From VFMC01 sp039796935 (GTDB lineage: Bacteria > Actinomycetota > Acidimicrobiia > Acidimicrobiales > Ilumatobacteraceae), in the NCBI GenBank assembly GCA_039796935.1, contig JBDKIV010000131.1:1-64000 (forward strand): a stretch of DNA of 64,000 nucleotides, given 5' to 3'. This document shows positions 43,552 through 54,587 of this stretch, piece after piece; within the stretch, counting starts at the first letter, position 1; every line of letters starts with the position of its first letter. The position numbers were made by a program, and so were the translations under genes. Under the pieces are notes generated by a model. The model was not told where the DNA came from and searched no databases. It saw only the letters and a list, made by a program, of their open reading frames with translations.

Positions 43552-43576
43552 ATGAACGTTCGGCGCGACCGTCGCT

Positions 43577-43595
43577 TGGTCAGACCATCAGACCA
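43577..43595 (+). promoter_or_regulatory. FadR-type operator, site 1
   Basis: TGGTCAGACCATCAGACCA contains the perfect palindrome TGGTC-A-GACCA, the core of known FadR-type GntR operators, followed by a further GACCA half-site. It overlaps the place of a -35 for the VOC operon, about 20 bp before TACGGT, which fits repression. Two near-identical 19-mers are at 61776 and 62990. Confidence 0.6.
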
Positions 43596-43615
43596 AATGC
43601 CGCCCTCACAACTGC

Positions 43616-43621
43616 TACGGT
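43616..43621 (+). promoter_or_regulatory. -10 hexamer TACGGT, leaderless VOC operon
   Basis: TACGGT ends 7 nt before the GTG at 43629. Confidence 0.5.
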
Positions 43622-43628
43622 TCGTCCT

Positions 43629-44120
43629 GTGACCTACCCGAACACACTCATCTTCGTCGACCTCCCCAGTGATGACCCCGAAGCGTCCGGCAAGTTCTAT
43701 GCGGAAGTCTTCGGCTGGGAGGTCGAAGGCCGACCCACCGGCGTCTTCCACCGAGCCGTCCCCGGCGGGCACTTCCTCCTCGATGACGGAACGCCGTCGC
43801 CGGTCGGCAACCTGCACCTCGGCATCTACAACGTGGCCAACGCCCGCCCGCACCCGGACGCGGCCGGCGTCGAGCCGCGTGAACTGAACCGCAACGGCCG
43901 CGCCGTGCGCGTGTGGGTCCTGGTGAGTGACGACGACAGCGTCGAGCGGATCCTCGACACTGCCGAGCGTCTCGGCGCGACGATCCTGTGGCGCAACCAC
44001 TACTGGGCCGAGTTCAACGGCTTCAACGCAGCGTTCGAGGATCCGTGGGGCAACCACCTGATCATGTGGGTCAAGGGTGGCCCAGAACCGACGATCCCCG
44101 AGGATCACACCCATGAGTGA
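43629..44120 (+). CDS. VOC/glyoxalase-family protein 1
   Basis: 163 residues, one vicinal-oxygen-chelate fold pair: NTLIFVDLPSDDPEASGKFY and EVFGWEVEG at the start, a second half with FEDPWGNHLIMWVKGG. Proteins of this size in catabolic clusters act as ring-opening dioxygenases, glyoxalases or isomerases, usually with a metal bound by His/Glu. The specific reaction is unknown. First gene of the operon under the FadR-type operator; its last eight bases overlap the next VOC gene. Confidence 0.78.
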   Translation: MTYPNTLIFVDLPSDDPEASGKFYAEVFGWEVEGRPTGVFHRAVPGGHFLLDDGTPSPVGNLHLGIYNVANARPHPDAAGVEPRELNRNGRAVRVWVLVSDDDSVERILDTAERLGATILWRNHYWAEFNGFNAAFEDPWGNHLIMWVKGGPEPTIPEDHTHE

Positions 44121-44592
44121 CAAGGCCGACGACTACGCCCTCCACCCGCCCACCATGCGGTGGACGCACATCGCCCTGCCGGCCACCGACATCGACACGA
44201 TGATCGACTGGTACACCCGGTTCACGCCGCTCGAGTTGCTCGACCGACGCGAGGACGCCGACGGCTACGGGGCGTGGCTCGGTCACTCCGACCAGGCGGA
44301 CAAGCCGTTCATCCTGGTGCTCGTCAGCTTCTTCCGCGACCAGGACAAGGGCGCCCAGCCGATCATGGCACCGTTCGCCCACATCGGCGTCGAGGTGACG
44401 AGCCGCGCCGAGGTCGAAGCGATCGCCGACCGAGGACGTGCCGAGGGCTGTCTCGTGTGGGAGCCGACCGACATGCCACCACCCATCGGCTACATCTGTG
44501 CGCTGAAGGACCCCGAGGGCAACATGATCGAGTTCTCGTACGACCAGGGTGTGTACGCCAAGGCCCAGGAAGTCTGGGGAACCAACGCGTGA
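44113..44592 (+). CDS. VOC/glyoxalase-family protein 2
   Basis: 159 residues. TMRWTHIALPATDIDTMIDWY at the N-terminus and FAHIGVEVTSRAEVEAIAD, then CALKDPEGNMIEFSYDQG give His, His and Glu as candidate metal ligands in the standard VOC places. Function unknown. ATG 44113 overlaps VOC 1 by eight bases, and the stop overlaps the next start by GTGA, so the three genes form a coupled operon. Confidence 0.8.
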   Translation: MSDKADDYALHPPTMRWTHIALPATDIDTMIDWYTRFTPLELLDRREDADGYGAWLGHSDQADKPFILVLVSFFRDQDKGAQPIMAPFAHIGVEVTSRAEVEAIADRGRAEGCLVWEPTDMPPPIGYICALKDPEGNMIEFSYDQGVYAKAQEVWGTNA

Positions 44593-44981
44593 GCGTCGGT
44601 GGGCTGACGCCCGCCGAGGTGTGCCGCGAGTACCTGGCGCGATTCTCCCTCGGCGACCCGGAGGCGATCGCCTCGATGGTCACCGACGATTTCGTCAACG
44701 AACACACCGCCGCACTGGGTGCCGGCTGCGAAGGCCGCGAGGCCTACCGCGGCCGGCTCCCCGGCTTTCTGGCTTCGATGCCGGGGCTTCGCTACGCGGT
44801 CGAGGATGTGATCGCCGACGGCGACCGGGTGGCCGTTGCCTACACCTTGCACACGACGATCGACGACCGGCCGATCGCCGTGCGAGGCGTCATGCGCTTC
44901 CTGGTCCGCGGCGAGCAGATCGCTCACCGGACGGATTACTGGGACAGCCTCGTGTTCCAGCGGCAGGCTGGCCTGGCCTGA
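44589..44981 (+). CDS. SnoaL-like/ester-cyclase family protein
   Basis: 130 residues with the cone-shaped NTF2-like layout: VCREYLARFSLGDPEAIASMV at the start, FVNEHTAALGAGCEGREAYRG, then GDRVAVAYTLHTTIDDRP and IAHRTDYWDSLVF at the end. Such proteins cyclise or hydrolyse polyketide-like substrates or bind small molecules. Third gene of the plus-strand operon. It ends 28 bp from the convergent LLM gene; TCGAGC-GG-GCTCGA in that gap may be a weak bidirectional terminator. Confidence 0.78.
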   Translation: MSVGGLTPAEVCREYLARFSLGDPEAIASMVTDDFVNEHTAALGAGCEGREAYRGRLPGFLASMPGLRYAVEDVIADGDRVAVAYTLHTTIDDRPIAVRGVMRFLVRGEQIAHRTDYWDSLVFQRQAGLA

Positions 44982-45009
44982 CTCGAGCGGGCTCGACCGG
45001 CGCGACCGG

Positions 45010-46047
45010 TCAGCGGAGCGTGTCGATGACCCCGGCGAATCCCTCGATGGTCTCGCGCAGGCCGGCAGCCATCGTCTCGCGCATCGGGAAGGCAAGGTTC
45101 ATGCTGATGCTGGTGAAGCCGAGGTCGAGGGCCTCACGGGTGAGCGCTGCACATTCGTCGGGCGTCCCGGCCACCGCGAAGCGCCGGACCAGGTCGTCCG
45201 AGATCAGCTCGTCGAGTTCCGGGTCGTCATGGCGATCGTGGTCGAAGTACCAGCCGCGCGAACGAGCGAGTGCTGCGTTCACCCGAGCCAACCATGCCGG
45301 GTCGACCTCGAGTTCGGCCGGTCGGATCAGTGCCACGTAGTGCGCCACGTAGCGCTTCACGCTACGGCGTGCGAGATCGCCGTCGGACGACACACAGAGC
45401 GTGAGACGCGGGGCGACCTCGACGGTCGACGCATCGCGACCGACCCGGGCCGCGCCCTCGGCGAGCCACGTGCGGTACTGCCCTGCGATCGTCGGTGACA
45501 GGAATCGGCCCCCCACCAGCGCAATGTCGGCCAGTTCCCCTGCGAGCCGCATCACCTGCGGACTGCGGCTGCCGATCGAGATCGGTACCGGCTGGGTGAA
45601 CCCGACCATCGCTGCCCGATCGAGCGTGACCGTCTCGCCATCGAACGAGACCTCCTCGCCGGCGAGCAGTCGCCTGATGACCGTGACCGCCTCGCGCAGG
45701 TGCGCCACCGGCCTCGGGTAGGTCGAGCCGATCGCCTCGAGGCCTGCGCCGACGCCGATACCGAGAAAGGCGCGACCGTCGCTGATGTCCTGCAGGGTCG
45801 CCATCTGACCGGCCAGGACGGCAGGGTGCCGCGAGTACGGATTGGTCACCATCGAACCGAGCCCGATGCGAGACGTCGCCTGCGCCACGAGACCCAAGAG
45901 CATGAAGCAGTCGGGCCACAGGATCACGTCCGACACGCCCAGCCGGTCGAAGCCGGCCTGCTCGGCCAGACGCGCCAACTCGACGACCTCGCGGGCACGC
46001 ATGCCCGGGCTGATCTCGGCCTCGAAGGTGACCCGGGTCGTCGTCAC
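45010..46047 (-). CDS. LLM-class flavin-dependent oxidoreductase
   Basis: 345 residues. The luciferase-like monooxygenase barrel is clear: VVELARLAEQAGFDRLGVSD, ATSRIGLGSMVTNPYSRHP, LQDISDGRAFLGIGVGAG and ISIGSRSPQVMRLAGELAD. Enzymes of this class use FMN or F420; F420 is common in this phylum. A role in oxidising the island's substrate is inferred. GTG 46047 overlaps the stop of the amidohydrolase gene (GTGA). It is the last gene of the long minus-strand operon. Confidence 0.88.
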   Translation of the reverse strand: MTTTRVTFEAEISPGMRAREVVELARLAEQAGFDRLGVSDVILWPDCFMLLGLVAQATSRIGLGSMVTNPYSRHPAVLAGQMATLQDISDGRAFLGIGVGAGLEAIGSTYPRPVAHLREAVTVIRRLLAGEEVSFDGETVTLDRAAMVGFTQPVPISIGSRSPQVMRLAGELADIALVGGRFLSPTIAGQYRTWLAEGAARVGRDASTVEVAPRLTLCVSSDGDLARRSVKRYVAHYVALIRPAELEVDPAWLARVNAALARSRGWYFDHDRHDDPELDELISDDLVRRFAVAGTPDECAALTREALDLGFTSISMNLAFPMRETMAAGLRETIEGFAGVIDTLR

Positions 46048-47441
46048 AGGACCGGGTACTTCGCCTTGTCGGGAAGGCCCGAGCGGGCTGTGATCGCCTC
46101 GCCCATGCGCTGCGATTCCGCCCACAGCCGCTCTTCGTCGATGGTCGTGCAGTGCCCGTCCTCGACCACGATCTTGCCGTCGACGAGCACCGTGTGAACG
46201 CCTCGGCCGTCGGCCGACCAGACGAGCTGGTTCATCACGTTGAGCAGCGGTCGCCACTCGGGCCGGTCCGTGTCGTGGACGACGACGTCCGCCCGCTTGC
46301 CCACCTCGAGCGAGCCGATCTGGTCGTCGAGCAACATCGTCCTCGCGCCGCCGAGCGTCGCCATCTCGTACGCCTTCTCGGCAGGGAACATCTGCGGGTC
46401 GGTACGGGCGTCCTTGAACAGACCCGCCACCAGGTAGGTGGCACGCATCAGGTCGGAGTAGTTCGAGGCGTTGTTGCCATCGGTGCCGATCGACACGTTG
46501 ATGCCGCGCTGCACCATCTCGGGGAACTTGCCCACCTGCGTGATGCCGTAGCTCACCTTGAGCGCCGTGGTCGGGCAGTGCGCGACGTTGGCCCCGGATT
46601 CGGCGATCAGGTCGAGCTCGTGATCGTCGATGCGCACCACATGGGTCATGGCGACGTTGCGGTCGAGCACACCGATCTCGGCGAGGTGCACCATCGGCCG
46701 TTGGCCGAACTCGGCGATGAACCCGTCGGGGTCCATCTGCGCCGGCGACATGTGGAAGCTCATCCCCACCCCACGCTCGTCGGACAGTTCCTTCGCCGCT
46801 CGCCAGAGCGGGTCGCTGCAGGTGGTGTGGCCGACGAGGATGCTCCAGGCGCCGATGCGCCCGTCTGCATGGTCGGCATGCACGTCGAGTTGCCGCTCGA
46901 GATGCGCGATCGCTGCATCGGTGCTCTGGCGATAGACCGCCGGCTCGGGCGGGATGTCCCACACCCAACGACCGACCCGACCGCGGATGCCGACCTCGAG
47001 GAGCCCCTCGACGACCTCGTCGAGGAACCGGATCGTGCCCGCTTCGAGGAACGTGGTCGTGCCCGATCGCAACATCTCGACCGCCGCCAACTGTCCGCTG
47101 AGGCGCTCCTCGTCGGCACGGAACACCGAGTAGAGCGGTGTGAGCCACTCGAAGACGTTCTCGACGAACGGGGTGTCGTCGGGGACGTACCCACGGGTGA
47201 GTGGCTCGCCGGTGATGTGGATGTGCGTGTTGACCATGCCGGGCGACACGACGAATCGGTCGCCACCGACCACCCGACCGGCCTCGTACCTGCGCTCGAG
47301 ATCGCTCGCCTTGCCGACGGCGACGATGCGGCCGTCGCGCACGGCCACCGCTCCGTTGCGGATGATGTCGCGGTCGGCGTTCATCGTGACCACGTACCAG
47401 CCCTTGACCAGCAGGTCGACGGCCTCGCGTTCGTTGCTCAT
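46044..47441 (-). CDS. Amidohydrolase 2, hydroxyatrazine/8-oxoguanine deaminase type
   Basis: 465 residues. The metal site reads VNTHIHITGEPLTRG near residue 65, SFHMSPAQMDPDGF, MTHVVRIDDHELDLI and IGTDGNNASNYSD near residue 320. The N-terminal LLVKGWYVVTMNADRDII and C-terminal IGSLEVGKRADVVVHD match the amidohydrolase at 42208, so the two are paralogues. The branch deaminates or opens purine-, pyrimidine- and triazine-type rings. ATG 47441 was chosen for GGAG 5 nt upstream, rather than the frame start at 47492. Confidence 0.87.
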   Translation of the reverse strand: MSNEREAVDLLVKGWYVVTMNADRDIIRNGAVAVRDGRIVAVGKASDLERRYEAGRVVGGDRFVVSPGMVNTHIHITGEPLTRGYVPDDTPFVENVFEWLTPLYSVFRADEERLSGQLAAVEMLRSGTTTFLEAGTIRFLDEVVEGLLEVGIRGRVGRWVWDIPPEPAVYRQSTDAAIAHLERQLDVHADHADGRIGAWSILVGHTTCSDPLWRAAKELSDERGVGMSFHMSPAQMDPDGFIAEFGQRPMVHLAEIGVLDRNVAMTHVVRIDDHELDLIAESGANVAHCPTTALKVSYGITQVGKFPEMVQRGINVSIGTDGNNASNYSDLMRATYLVAGLFKDARTDPQMFPAEKAYEMATLGGARTMLLDDQIGSLEVGKRADVVVHDTDRPEWRPLLNVMNQLVWSADGRGVHTVLVDGKIVVEDGHCTTIDEERLWAESQRMGEAITARSGLPDKAKYPVL

Positions 47442-47457
47442 GGTTGCTCCGTTTCCG

Positions 47458-48543
47458 TCATTCGTCTCGGTGCTCGGGGCGACTGGCCACAAAGACCTGG
47501 TTGAACCCGATCGGTTCGATCACTCGTATGAACTCGAACCCCGCGTCGACCAGCCAGTCGCGCACCTGCTCGTAGGTGATCAGCCCGCCCTGGCGGGTGT
47601 TGGCCAACATCGTGATGCCCATCTGCACACCGAACGGGTTGTACTTGCGGGTGTTGTCGGCGAAGTAGTCGGCCAGCACGATCTGGCCCCCGGGGCGCAA
47701 CGCGTCGAACGCCCGGCGGACGAGCGCACCGGCAGCCTCGTCACCCTCGGTGCGGCACACGTGACCGAGCATCACCATGTCGAACGATTCGGGCTCGATG
47801 TCGATCTGGTGGAAGTCGCCGGGGCGCAACTCGACCCGGTCCTCGACACCGCGCTCGGCGATCATCGTCTCGGCGAGCGGGATCACGGCATCGAGATCGT
47901 TCACCACGGCGGTCGAACCAGCCGACTGCTCGAGCACCGCGAGCGACCAGGGTGCTCGGCCGGCACCCAGGTCGAGCACTCGCAGGCCCGGTCGTCGAGT
48001 CCAGCCGAGGCGGAACCCGAGGCGCGTGGCGGCGCGGAACTGCGTGGCGAACGTCGCCTGGACCAGTGGCCCGTAGAACGCACCGGGATCGTTCTCGATC
48101 GGGTTGAGAGCCGTGCCCGACCGGATCGTCTCGGCGAGATGTGTCCAGTTCTCGAGCGGGCCGGGCGCCACGTGCACGAGCGACGCCATCGACGCCGCTC
48201 CGCTGGTGCACAGATAGCGCTCGGCGGTCTCGGTGAGCTCGTAGACGTCCTCGACCTGATCGAGGAACCCGAAGGTGACGAGGGCGTCGAGCAGATGCTG
48301 CAGGTGCAACGGCGAGACGTCGAGATGCTCGGCCAGCGCCTCGACCCGGCACGACCCGATCGACTCGATGCCGTCGAACACACCGAGGTCGACGGCTGCC
48401 ACCAGCATCCAGTACGACCCGTATCCCTGGATGATCGCCCACACCGGGCCCGACGGAGGCGGCTTGTAGTCGCGCCATGGTCGCCCGCGGCGAGCCAGGG
48501 TGTGGGTCTTCTTCAGCTCGGGGAACGGTGAGTCGGTGCTCAC
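47458..48543 (-). CDS. SAM-dependent methyltransferase, O-methyltransferase type
   Basis: 361 residues. The N-terminal winged-helix dimerisation part (VAAVDLGVFDGIESIGSC, LHLQHLLDALVTFGFLDQ) and the SAM motif VLDLGAGRAPWSLAVLEQ, with DMVMLGHVCR and LADYFADN, fit plant-type O-methyltransferase relatives. It could methylate or demethylate an intermediate, or modify a cofactor. GTG 48543 overlaps the stop of the oxidoreductase gene by four bases. Confidence 0.83.
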   Translation of the reverse strand: MSTDSPFPELKKTHTLARRGRPWRDYKPPPSGPVWAIIQGYGSYWMLVAAVDLGVFDGIESIGSCRVEALAEHLDVSPLHLQHLLDALVTFGFLDQVEDVYELTETAERYLCTSGAASMASLVHVAPGPLENWTHLAETIRSGTALNPIENDPGAFYGPLVQATFATQFRAATRLGFRLGWTRRPGLRVLDLGAGRAPWSLAVLEQSAGSTAVVNDLDAVIPLAETMIAERGVEDRVELRPGDFHQIDIEPESFDMVMLGHVCRTEGDEAAGALVRRAFDALRPGGQIVLADYFADNTRKYNPFGVQMGITMLANTRQGGLITYEQVRDWLVDAGFEFIRVIEPIGFNQVFVASRPEHRDE

Positions 48544-49574
48544 GGTTCGAGGACGATCTTGCCGAAGAAGTCGCTGCGCAGCATCTTGTCCTGCGCAGCA
48601 GCTCCTTCGGCCAGGGGGAACACGCTGTCGATGGGGGCGACGAACGAGCCGCCCGCATACATCGACCACGCTGCACCGAACTCTTCGTACCGATACGGGT
48701 CGGAGCCGAGGATCTGGATGCCCATGTGGAACATGAAACCGAGCGACGGGATCGTGGCCGTGTCGCCCGTGGTGTTGCCGCAGTTGACCAGGCGGCCCCT
48801 CGGCTTCAGCGAGAACATCGACGGTGCCCACAGCGCCGGCCCGACGTGGTCGAACACGACATCGACACCGGCACCCGCAGTGACGCCGCGAGCCCAGCCG
48901 GCGACATCGACCTCGCGGTTGTTGGCGACGTGATCGGCCCCGAGCTCGAGCGCTCGCTCGCACTTGTCGGCCGACCCCGCGGTGGCGAGCACCGTCGCGC
49001 CGTAGTGCTTGGCGATCTGGATCCCGGCCATCGAGACACCACTACCGGCAGCGTGGATCATCACCGTTTCGCCGGCAGCGAGACGACCGACGTCGACGAG
49101 CGCATGGTGCGCCGTCAGCCAGGCCGTCGGGAACGCCACTGCGTGATGCCACGACATGGCATCGGGGATGGCGTACACATGGGTCTCGGGGGCGAGACAG
49201 CGCTGGGCGTAGCCGCCCGCGACCGTCCCTCCGATGATGCCGAGATCGCCGTAGAGATCGCCCATGCCCGCCAGCGTGGAGCCGTCGGGAACCCCGGCCA
49301 GCGACGGATCGACGACGACTCGATCACCGACGCTCACCATCGAGACCTCAGAGCCGATCTCGCTGACGGTGCCGACCACGTCCATGCCGGCGATGTGCGG
49401 GAGCGTGAAGCCGGGCATGGTGAACCAGCCGTTGCGCTGCACCACATCGAGGTGGTTGAGGGCTGTCGCAGCGACGTCGATCACGACGTCGCGAGGGCCC
49501 GGCTTCGGGTCGTCCACGTCGGTGTACTCGAGTACGTCGGGTCCGCCGGGCTGGCGGTAGAGCAGGGCTTTCAC
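48540..49574 (-). CDS. Quinone oxidoreductase-like medium-chain dehydrogenase
   Basis: 344 residues. MKALLYRQPGGPDVLEYTD at the N-terminus and the NAD(P) motif VMIHAAGSGVSMAGIQIAKH near residue 165 place it with zinc-containing or zinc-free quinone oxidoreductases; HLDVVQRNGWF and HIAGMDVVGTV are typical. GTG 49574 overlaps the permease stop (GTGA). Function within the island is unknown. Confidence 0.85.
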   Translation of the reverse strand: MKALLYRQPGGPDVLEYTDVDDPKPGPRDVVIDVAATALNHLDVVQRNGWFTMPGFTLPHIAGMDVVGTVSEIGSEVSMVSVGDRVVVDPSLAGVPDGSTLAGMGDLYGDLGIIGGTVAGGYAQRCLAPETHVYAIPDAMSWHHAVAFPTAWLTAHHALVDVGRLAAGETVMIHAAGSGVSMAGIQIAKHYGATVLATAGSADKCERALELGADHVANNREVDVAGWARGVTAGAGVDVVFDHVGPALWAPSMFSLKPRGRLVNCGNTTGDTATIPSLGFMFHMGIQILGSDPYRYEEFGAAWSMYAGGSFVAPIDSVFPLAEGAAAQDKMLRSDFFGKIVLEP

Positions 49575-50512
49575 GTGAGACCTCGGACAAAGGGTTGGGC
49601 CAGCGCTCGCGGCTGGCGGGTACGGGTGGCGAACACGGCGGTCACCACGAGTGCGACCACGTACGGCAACGCTGCGGCGAGTTGGGCGTTGATCTGGTAG
49701 CCGATCACCGGGAGCGCCTGCTGCAACGCGAAGAAGTAGCCGAACACGAGGCACCCGAGCAGCGTGCCGCGCAACGTCCACCCACCGAAGATGACGGCCG
49801 CGATCGCGATGATGCCCTTGAGGCCGACGTGGCCCGACTCGTACCGCGAGATCGAGATCTGGCCGAGGACGAGCACGGCGCCGCCGAGACCGGACGTGAC
49901 GCCGGCGAACACGATGGCCTGCCTGCGCCGCAGGTTGACATGGATGCCCGACACGTCGGCCGCCTGCGGGTTCTCGCCCGCAGCGCGCACTTCGAGACCC
50001 CACCGGGTCCGGAAGACGAGCCACCATGCGAGCGGGACGACCGGCACGATCAGGTACATCGGCCACGGCTGCCCGAACAGGGCGGCGCCGATGAGGGGGA
50101 TGTCACTCAGGACGGGGATCTCCCACGCTTCGGCCACCTTGGTCTCGGTGCCCAGGCGGTTGTCGAGGAACAGCGCGAGGCCGAGCACCAGCAGGTTGAG
50201 CGTGAGACCGACGACGAACTGATCGGTCACGAGCCGGTGGCTGAGGTTGGCCTGAACCCAGGCGATGACCACGCCGCCTGCCGTACCTGCAGCGAGACCG
50301 AGCAACGTGCTGCCGGTGTCGGTGTAGACGACCGCTCCGGTGAACGCCCCTCCGATGAGCATCGCCTCGAGCGAGATGTTGAGTGTTCCGGCACGCTCTG
50401 CCACCCACTCGCCGACCGCCGCAAAGGCGAGGACGATCGCGAAGCGCATCATCGACTGGTACATCGTGGCGCTCGAGAGCACGTCACCGATGGGTCCGAG
50501 GAATGCGACCAT
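49571..50512 (-). CDS. ABC transporter permease (BMP/nucleoside type), second subunit
   Basis: 313 residues with about nine membrane segments. RAGTLNISLEAMLIGGAFTG is the conserved permease loop of the branched-chain/nucleoside/ribose permease family; the EAA-like loop is VRAAGENPQAADVSGIHVN near residue 200. With the neighbouring permease, the ATPase and the BMP-family binding lipoprotein it makes a nucleoside- or purine-type importer. Overlaps the next gene by four bases. Confidence 0.88.
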   Translation of the reverse strand: MVAFLGPIGDVLSSATMYQSMMRFAIVLAFAAVGEWVAERAGTLNISLEAMLIGGAFTGAVVYTDTGSTLLGLAAGTAGGVVIAWVQANLSHRLVTDQFVVGLTLNLLVLGLALFLDNRLGTETKVAEAWEIPVLSDIPLIGAALFGQPWPMYLIVPVVPLAWWLVFRTRWGLEVRAAGENPQAADVSGIHVNLRRRQAIVFAGVTSGLGGAVLVLGQISISRYESGHVGLKGIIAIAAVIFGGWTLRGTLLGCLVFGYFFALQQALPVIGYQINAQLAAALPYVVALVVTAVFATRTRQPRALAQPFVRGLT

Positions 50513-50513
50513 C

Positions 50514-51667
50514 TCAGGCCCCCTTCACGGCAGCAGCGCGCAGCGCACGGCGGCGGGTGCGGATGAACGAGACGGCCGGCGGGATGAGGAGCGCGAGCAC
50601 CAGCAGCGACCGGACGATGTCGACGATCTCCCGCTCGACGCCCGTCGACGCAAGGAAACCCGAACCGGTCCGCAGCGCCCCGAACACGATCGCGACGGGG
50701 ATGGCCACCAGCGGACGGTTGCGCGCGACGAGCGCGACGAGCAATCCCTCCCAGCCGACGCTGTTGGCGAAGCCGGGCGTGTAGCGATAGTTGGCCACGC
50801 CACCGGCGAGCATCATCCCGCCGCTGAGCCCGGCCAACCCGCCGCCGATGGCGAGGGCGATCGAGCCTGCCGCCACCGCCGACACACCCGCCCGCTGCGC
50901 CGTGCTGGCGTTCTGGCCCACCATGCGGAGCTTGAAGCCCCACACGGTCCGGGCCATCACGAAGGCGACCAGCAAGGCGAGGGCGAGCGCGATGACCACC
51001 GAGACCGGGAACTCGTTACCGAAGATCCGGATCGACGGCAGCCGGGTCTCGGCGCTCAACTGCCCGCTCGTCTGGGTCCGGTTGGGCCGGTTCGGGTCGG
51101 AGTCGAGCAAGAGCGACTGCCGCGTCAGCATGTAGCCCGTCAACTGCGATGCGATGAACACGAGCAGCAGGGTGGTGATCACCTCGGGCACCTTGCGCCA
51201 GTACTTGAGCAGCGCGGCGAGCCCCGACCAGAAGGCACCGCCGACGATGCCTGCGGCGAGAGCGAGGATCAGCACGAACGGTCCCGACCCGCGGGTCGCC
51301 ACCATCGCCATGCACGCTGCGCCGAACAGGAGTTGTCCCTCCTGACCGATGTTCACGAGGCCGGCGCGGCTCGAGATGATGGCCCCGAGGGCGACCACCA
51401 GGAGCGGCGCTGCTTCGGCGAGGGTGTCCCCCCACCGACCGGGCTTGCGAACGCTGCCGTCGAGGAGGGAGTTGAGGACATCGCGCCACGGGCCACCCGT
51501 GATGGCGATCAGGATCGCCGATGCACCGATCGCGACACCGATGCAGAGCAGATAGAGGCCGATGTTGAGCAAGGCCTCGTTCCGGTTGCGGCGCGTCTCG
51601 AGCGGCGCCGGGTCGACCGGTTGCGGCGCGGGGTTGACCGCCGACGCCTCGAGCAGACCGGGATCGC

Positions 51668-51671
<4 letters not shown>
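50514..51671 (-). CDS. ABC transporter permease (BMP/nucleoside type), first subunit
   Basis: 385 residues, with a cytoplasmic N-terminal stretch of about 35 residues before the first membrane segment. SRAGLVNIGQEGQLLFGAACM and LRMVGQNASTAQRAGVSAVA are the typical permease loops of this family (YufP/NupB-like). ATG 51671 overlaps the ATPase stop by ATGA. Confidence 0.88.
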
Positions 51672-53254
<1,583 letters not shown>

Positions 53255-53290
53255 GTGGTCCTCCATCGGGTGGTGCGGCTCGGCTCGGGC

Positions 53291-54457
53291 TCAGCCCGAG
53301 TAGGCCTTGCCCTTGATCTCGCCGAACTGTGCTCCGAACTCGCCGGCGGCGATCTTCGCGTACAGGTCGTCCATCGCGGTCTGCTGCTCGGCCGTGGCGT
53401 CGCAGATCTGGGCACCCGGCTGGGTGTCGACACCGACGCGGAACACGCGGATGTCGCCTTCCTTGAACGAGCCGTCGAGGATCTCGGCGAGGATCGTGTC
53501 GAGGTAGTCGCCGGCATCGAAGCGGACCTGGATCTGGTAGTCGAGGTCGTCGCGGTCACAGGCCTTCGACGAACCAGCCGACATGGTGATCACACCGGCT
53601 TCGTTGGCCAGCTTCACGACCGGCTCGTGCGCACCACCGAGGTACGGGTAGACGGCGTCGATGCCCTCGGCGACAGCGGCGTTGAACGCCTCGGTGGCGC
53701 CAGCGGTGTTGTCGAAGTCGTACGGGAACGAACCCGTCGGGATCATCTTCATCGTGAATGCCGGGTCGACTGCCTTCAGGCCGAGCTCGTAGGCGAGGTA
53801 CGCCTCCTTCTCGAAGTTGAGGTCGCAGCAACCGATGAACGCTGCCGCGTCACCGCCCGACTCCTGCAACAGCAGACCGGTGGCGTAGCCGGCGGTGTAG
53901 CTGATCTCGGACGAGTCGTCCTGGCTCTGTGCCAGACCGGGGGTCTGGGGGTAGCCGGCGCCGCAGTTGCAGTACCAGAAGATGTCCGGGTACTGCTCGG
54001 TCAGGTCGGCCAGCGGATCGGCGATCTCGCTCGCGCCCACCGTGACGACGTCGACACCCTGCTCGGCCAGGTTGGCCAACTGGGTCGCGGCGTCTTCGGC
54101 GGCGATGTTGTCGACGACGATCGGGGCCTCGAAGCCGTTCTCGGCCGAGAATTCCTCGACCTTGTCGACGAGCGCCTGGTAGTAGGCGCCGTCGTCGCGC
54201 GGGCCGGCAGCAGCGATGCCGAACACGACCTTGCCGTCACCGTTGAAGTCGAGGCTCGACACCTCGACGGGAGCATCGGTCTCGACCGGAGCGTCGGTCT
54301 CGACGGGTGCGTCGGTCTCGACCGGAGCCTCCGTGTCGACCGGAGCCTCGGTCACTGCCGGGGTGGTGGTGTCGGCCGCCTCGTCGTCGCCACAGGCGGC
54401 CATGGTGATGCTCAGCGCAGCGAAGACCGCGACGCCGAGTTTGAACCGTGAAGTCAT
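53291..54457 (-). CDS. BMP-family substrate-binding lipoprotein
   Basis: 388 residues. The lipoprotein signal ends in ITMAAC (Cys about 22). A linker of repeated APVETD units (about residues 38-64) precedes the BMP/PnrA periplasmic-binding fold: KVVFGIAAAGPRDDGAYYQA, DVVTVGASEIADPLADL, VYPYLGGAHEPVVKLANEAG. BMP proteins bind purine nucleosides and related molecules; here an N-heterocycle is inferred from the neighbours. AGGAG lies 5 nt before the ATG. Some Cys residues (YCNCGAGYP, IGCCDLNF) are unusual for the family. Confidence 0.88.
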   Translation of the reverse strand: MTSRFKLGVAVFAALSITMAACGDDEAADTTTPAVTEAPVDTEAPVETDAPVETDAPVETDAPVEVSSLDFNGDGKVVFGIAAAGPRDDGAYYQALVDKVEEFSAENGFEAPIVVDNIAAEDAATQLANLAEQGVDVVTVGASEIADPLADLTEQYPDIFWYCNCGAGYPQTPGLAQSQDDSSEISYTAGYATGLLLQESGGDAAAFIGCCDLNFEKEAYLAYELGLKAVDPAFTMKMIPTGSFPYDFDNTAGATEAFNAAVAEGIDAVYPYLGGAHEPVVKLANEAGVITMSAGSSKACDRDDLDYQIQVRFDAGDYLDTILAEILDGSFKEGDIRVFRVGVDTQPGAQICDATAEQQTAMDDLYAKIAAGEFGAQFGEIKGKAYSG

Positions 54458-54587
54458 CTCTTCTCCTCAGGTGGTGTTCCGCGTTGGGAACGATGATGTG
54501 TGTCCGAAGACATGGTGTGTTGATGCATGTGCTTGATCGACCGGCGTTCCGGTCAGGTGATGTCGGGCGCCCTCCCCTGGCCCTGGT
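54458..54587 (-). other. Gap inside the operon with two small hairpins
   Basis: 130 bp between rraA-like and the BMP gene, the largest gap in the minus-strand run. It holds GACCGG-AACG-CCGGTC and GTTCC-CAACGC-GGAAC on the minus strand. It may hold an internal promoter, a processing site or an attenuator. No T tract and no known riboswitch was recognised. Confidence 0.4.

Noticed and set aside
44982..45009. Strong bidirectional terminator between the convergent SnoaL and LLM genes
   Set aside because: TCGAGC-GG-GCTCGA can form only a short stem and there is no T tract on either side.
54260..54340. Tandem repeats as a mobile or regulatory element
   Set aside because: They encode the APVETD linker of the BMP lipoprotein.
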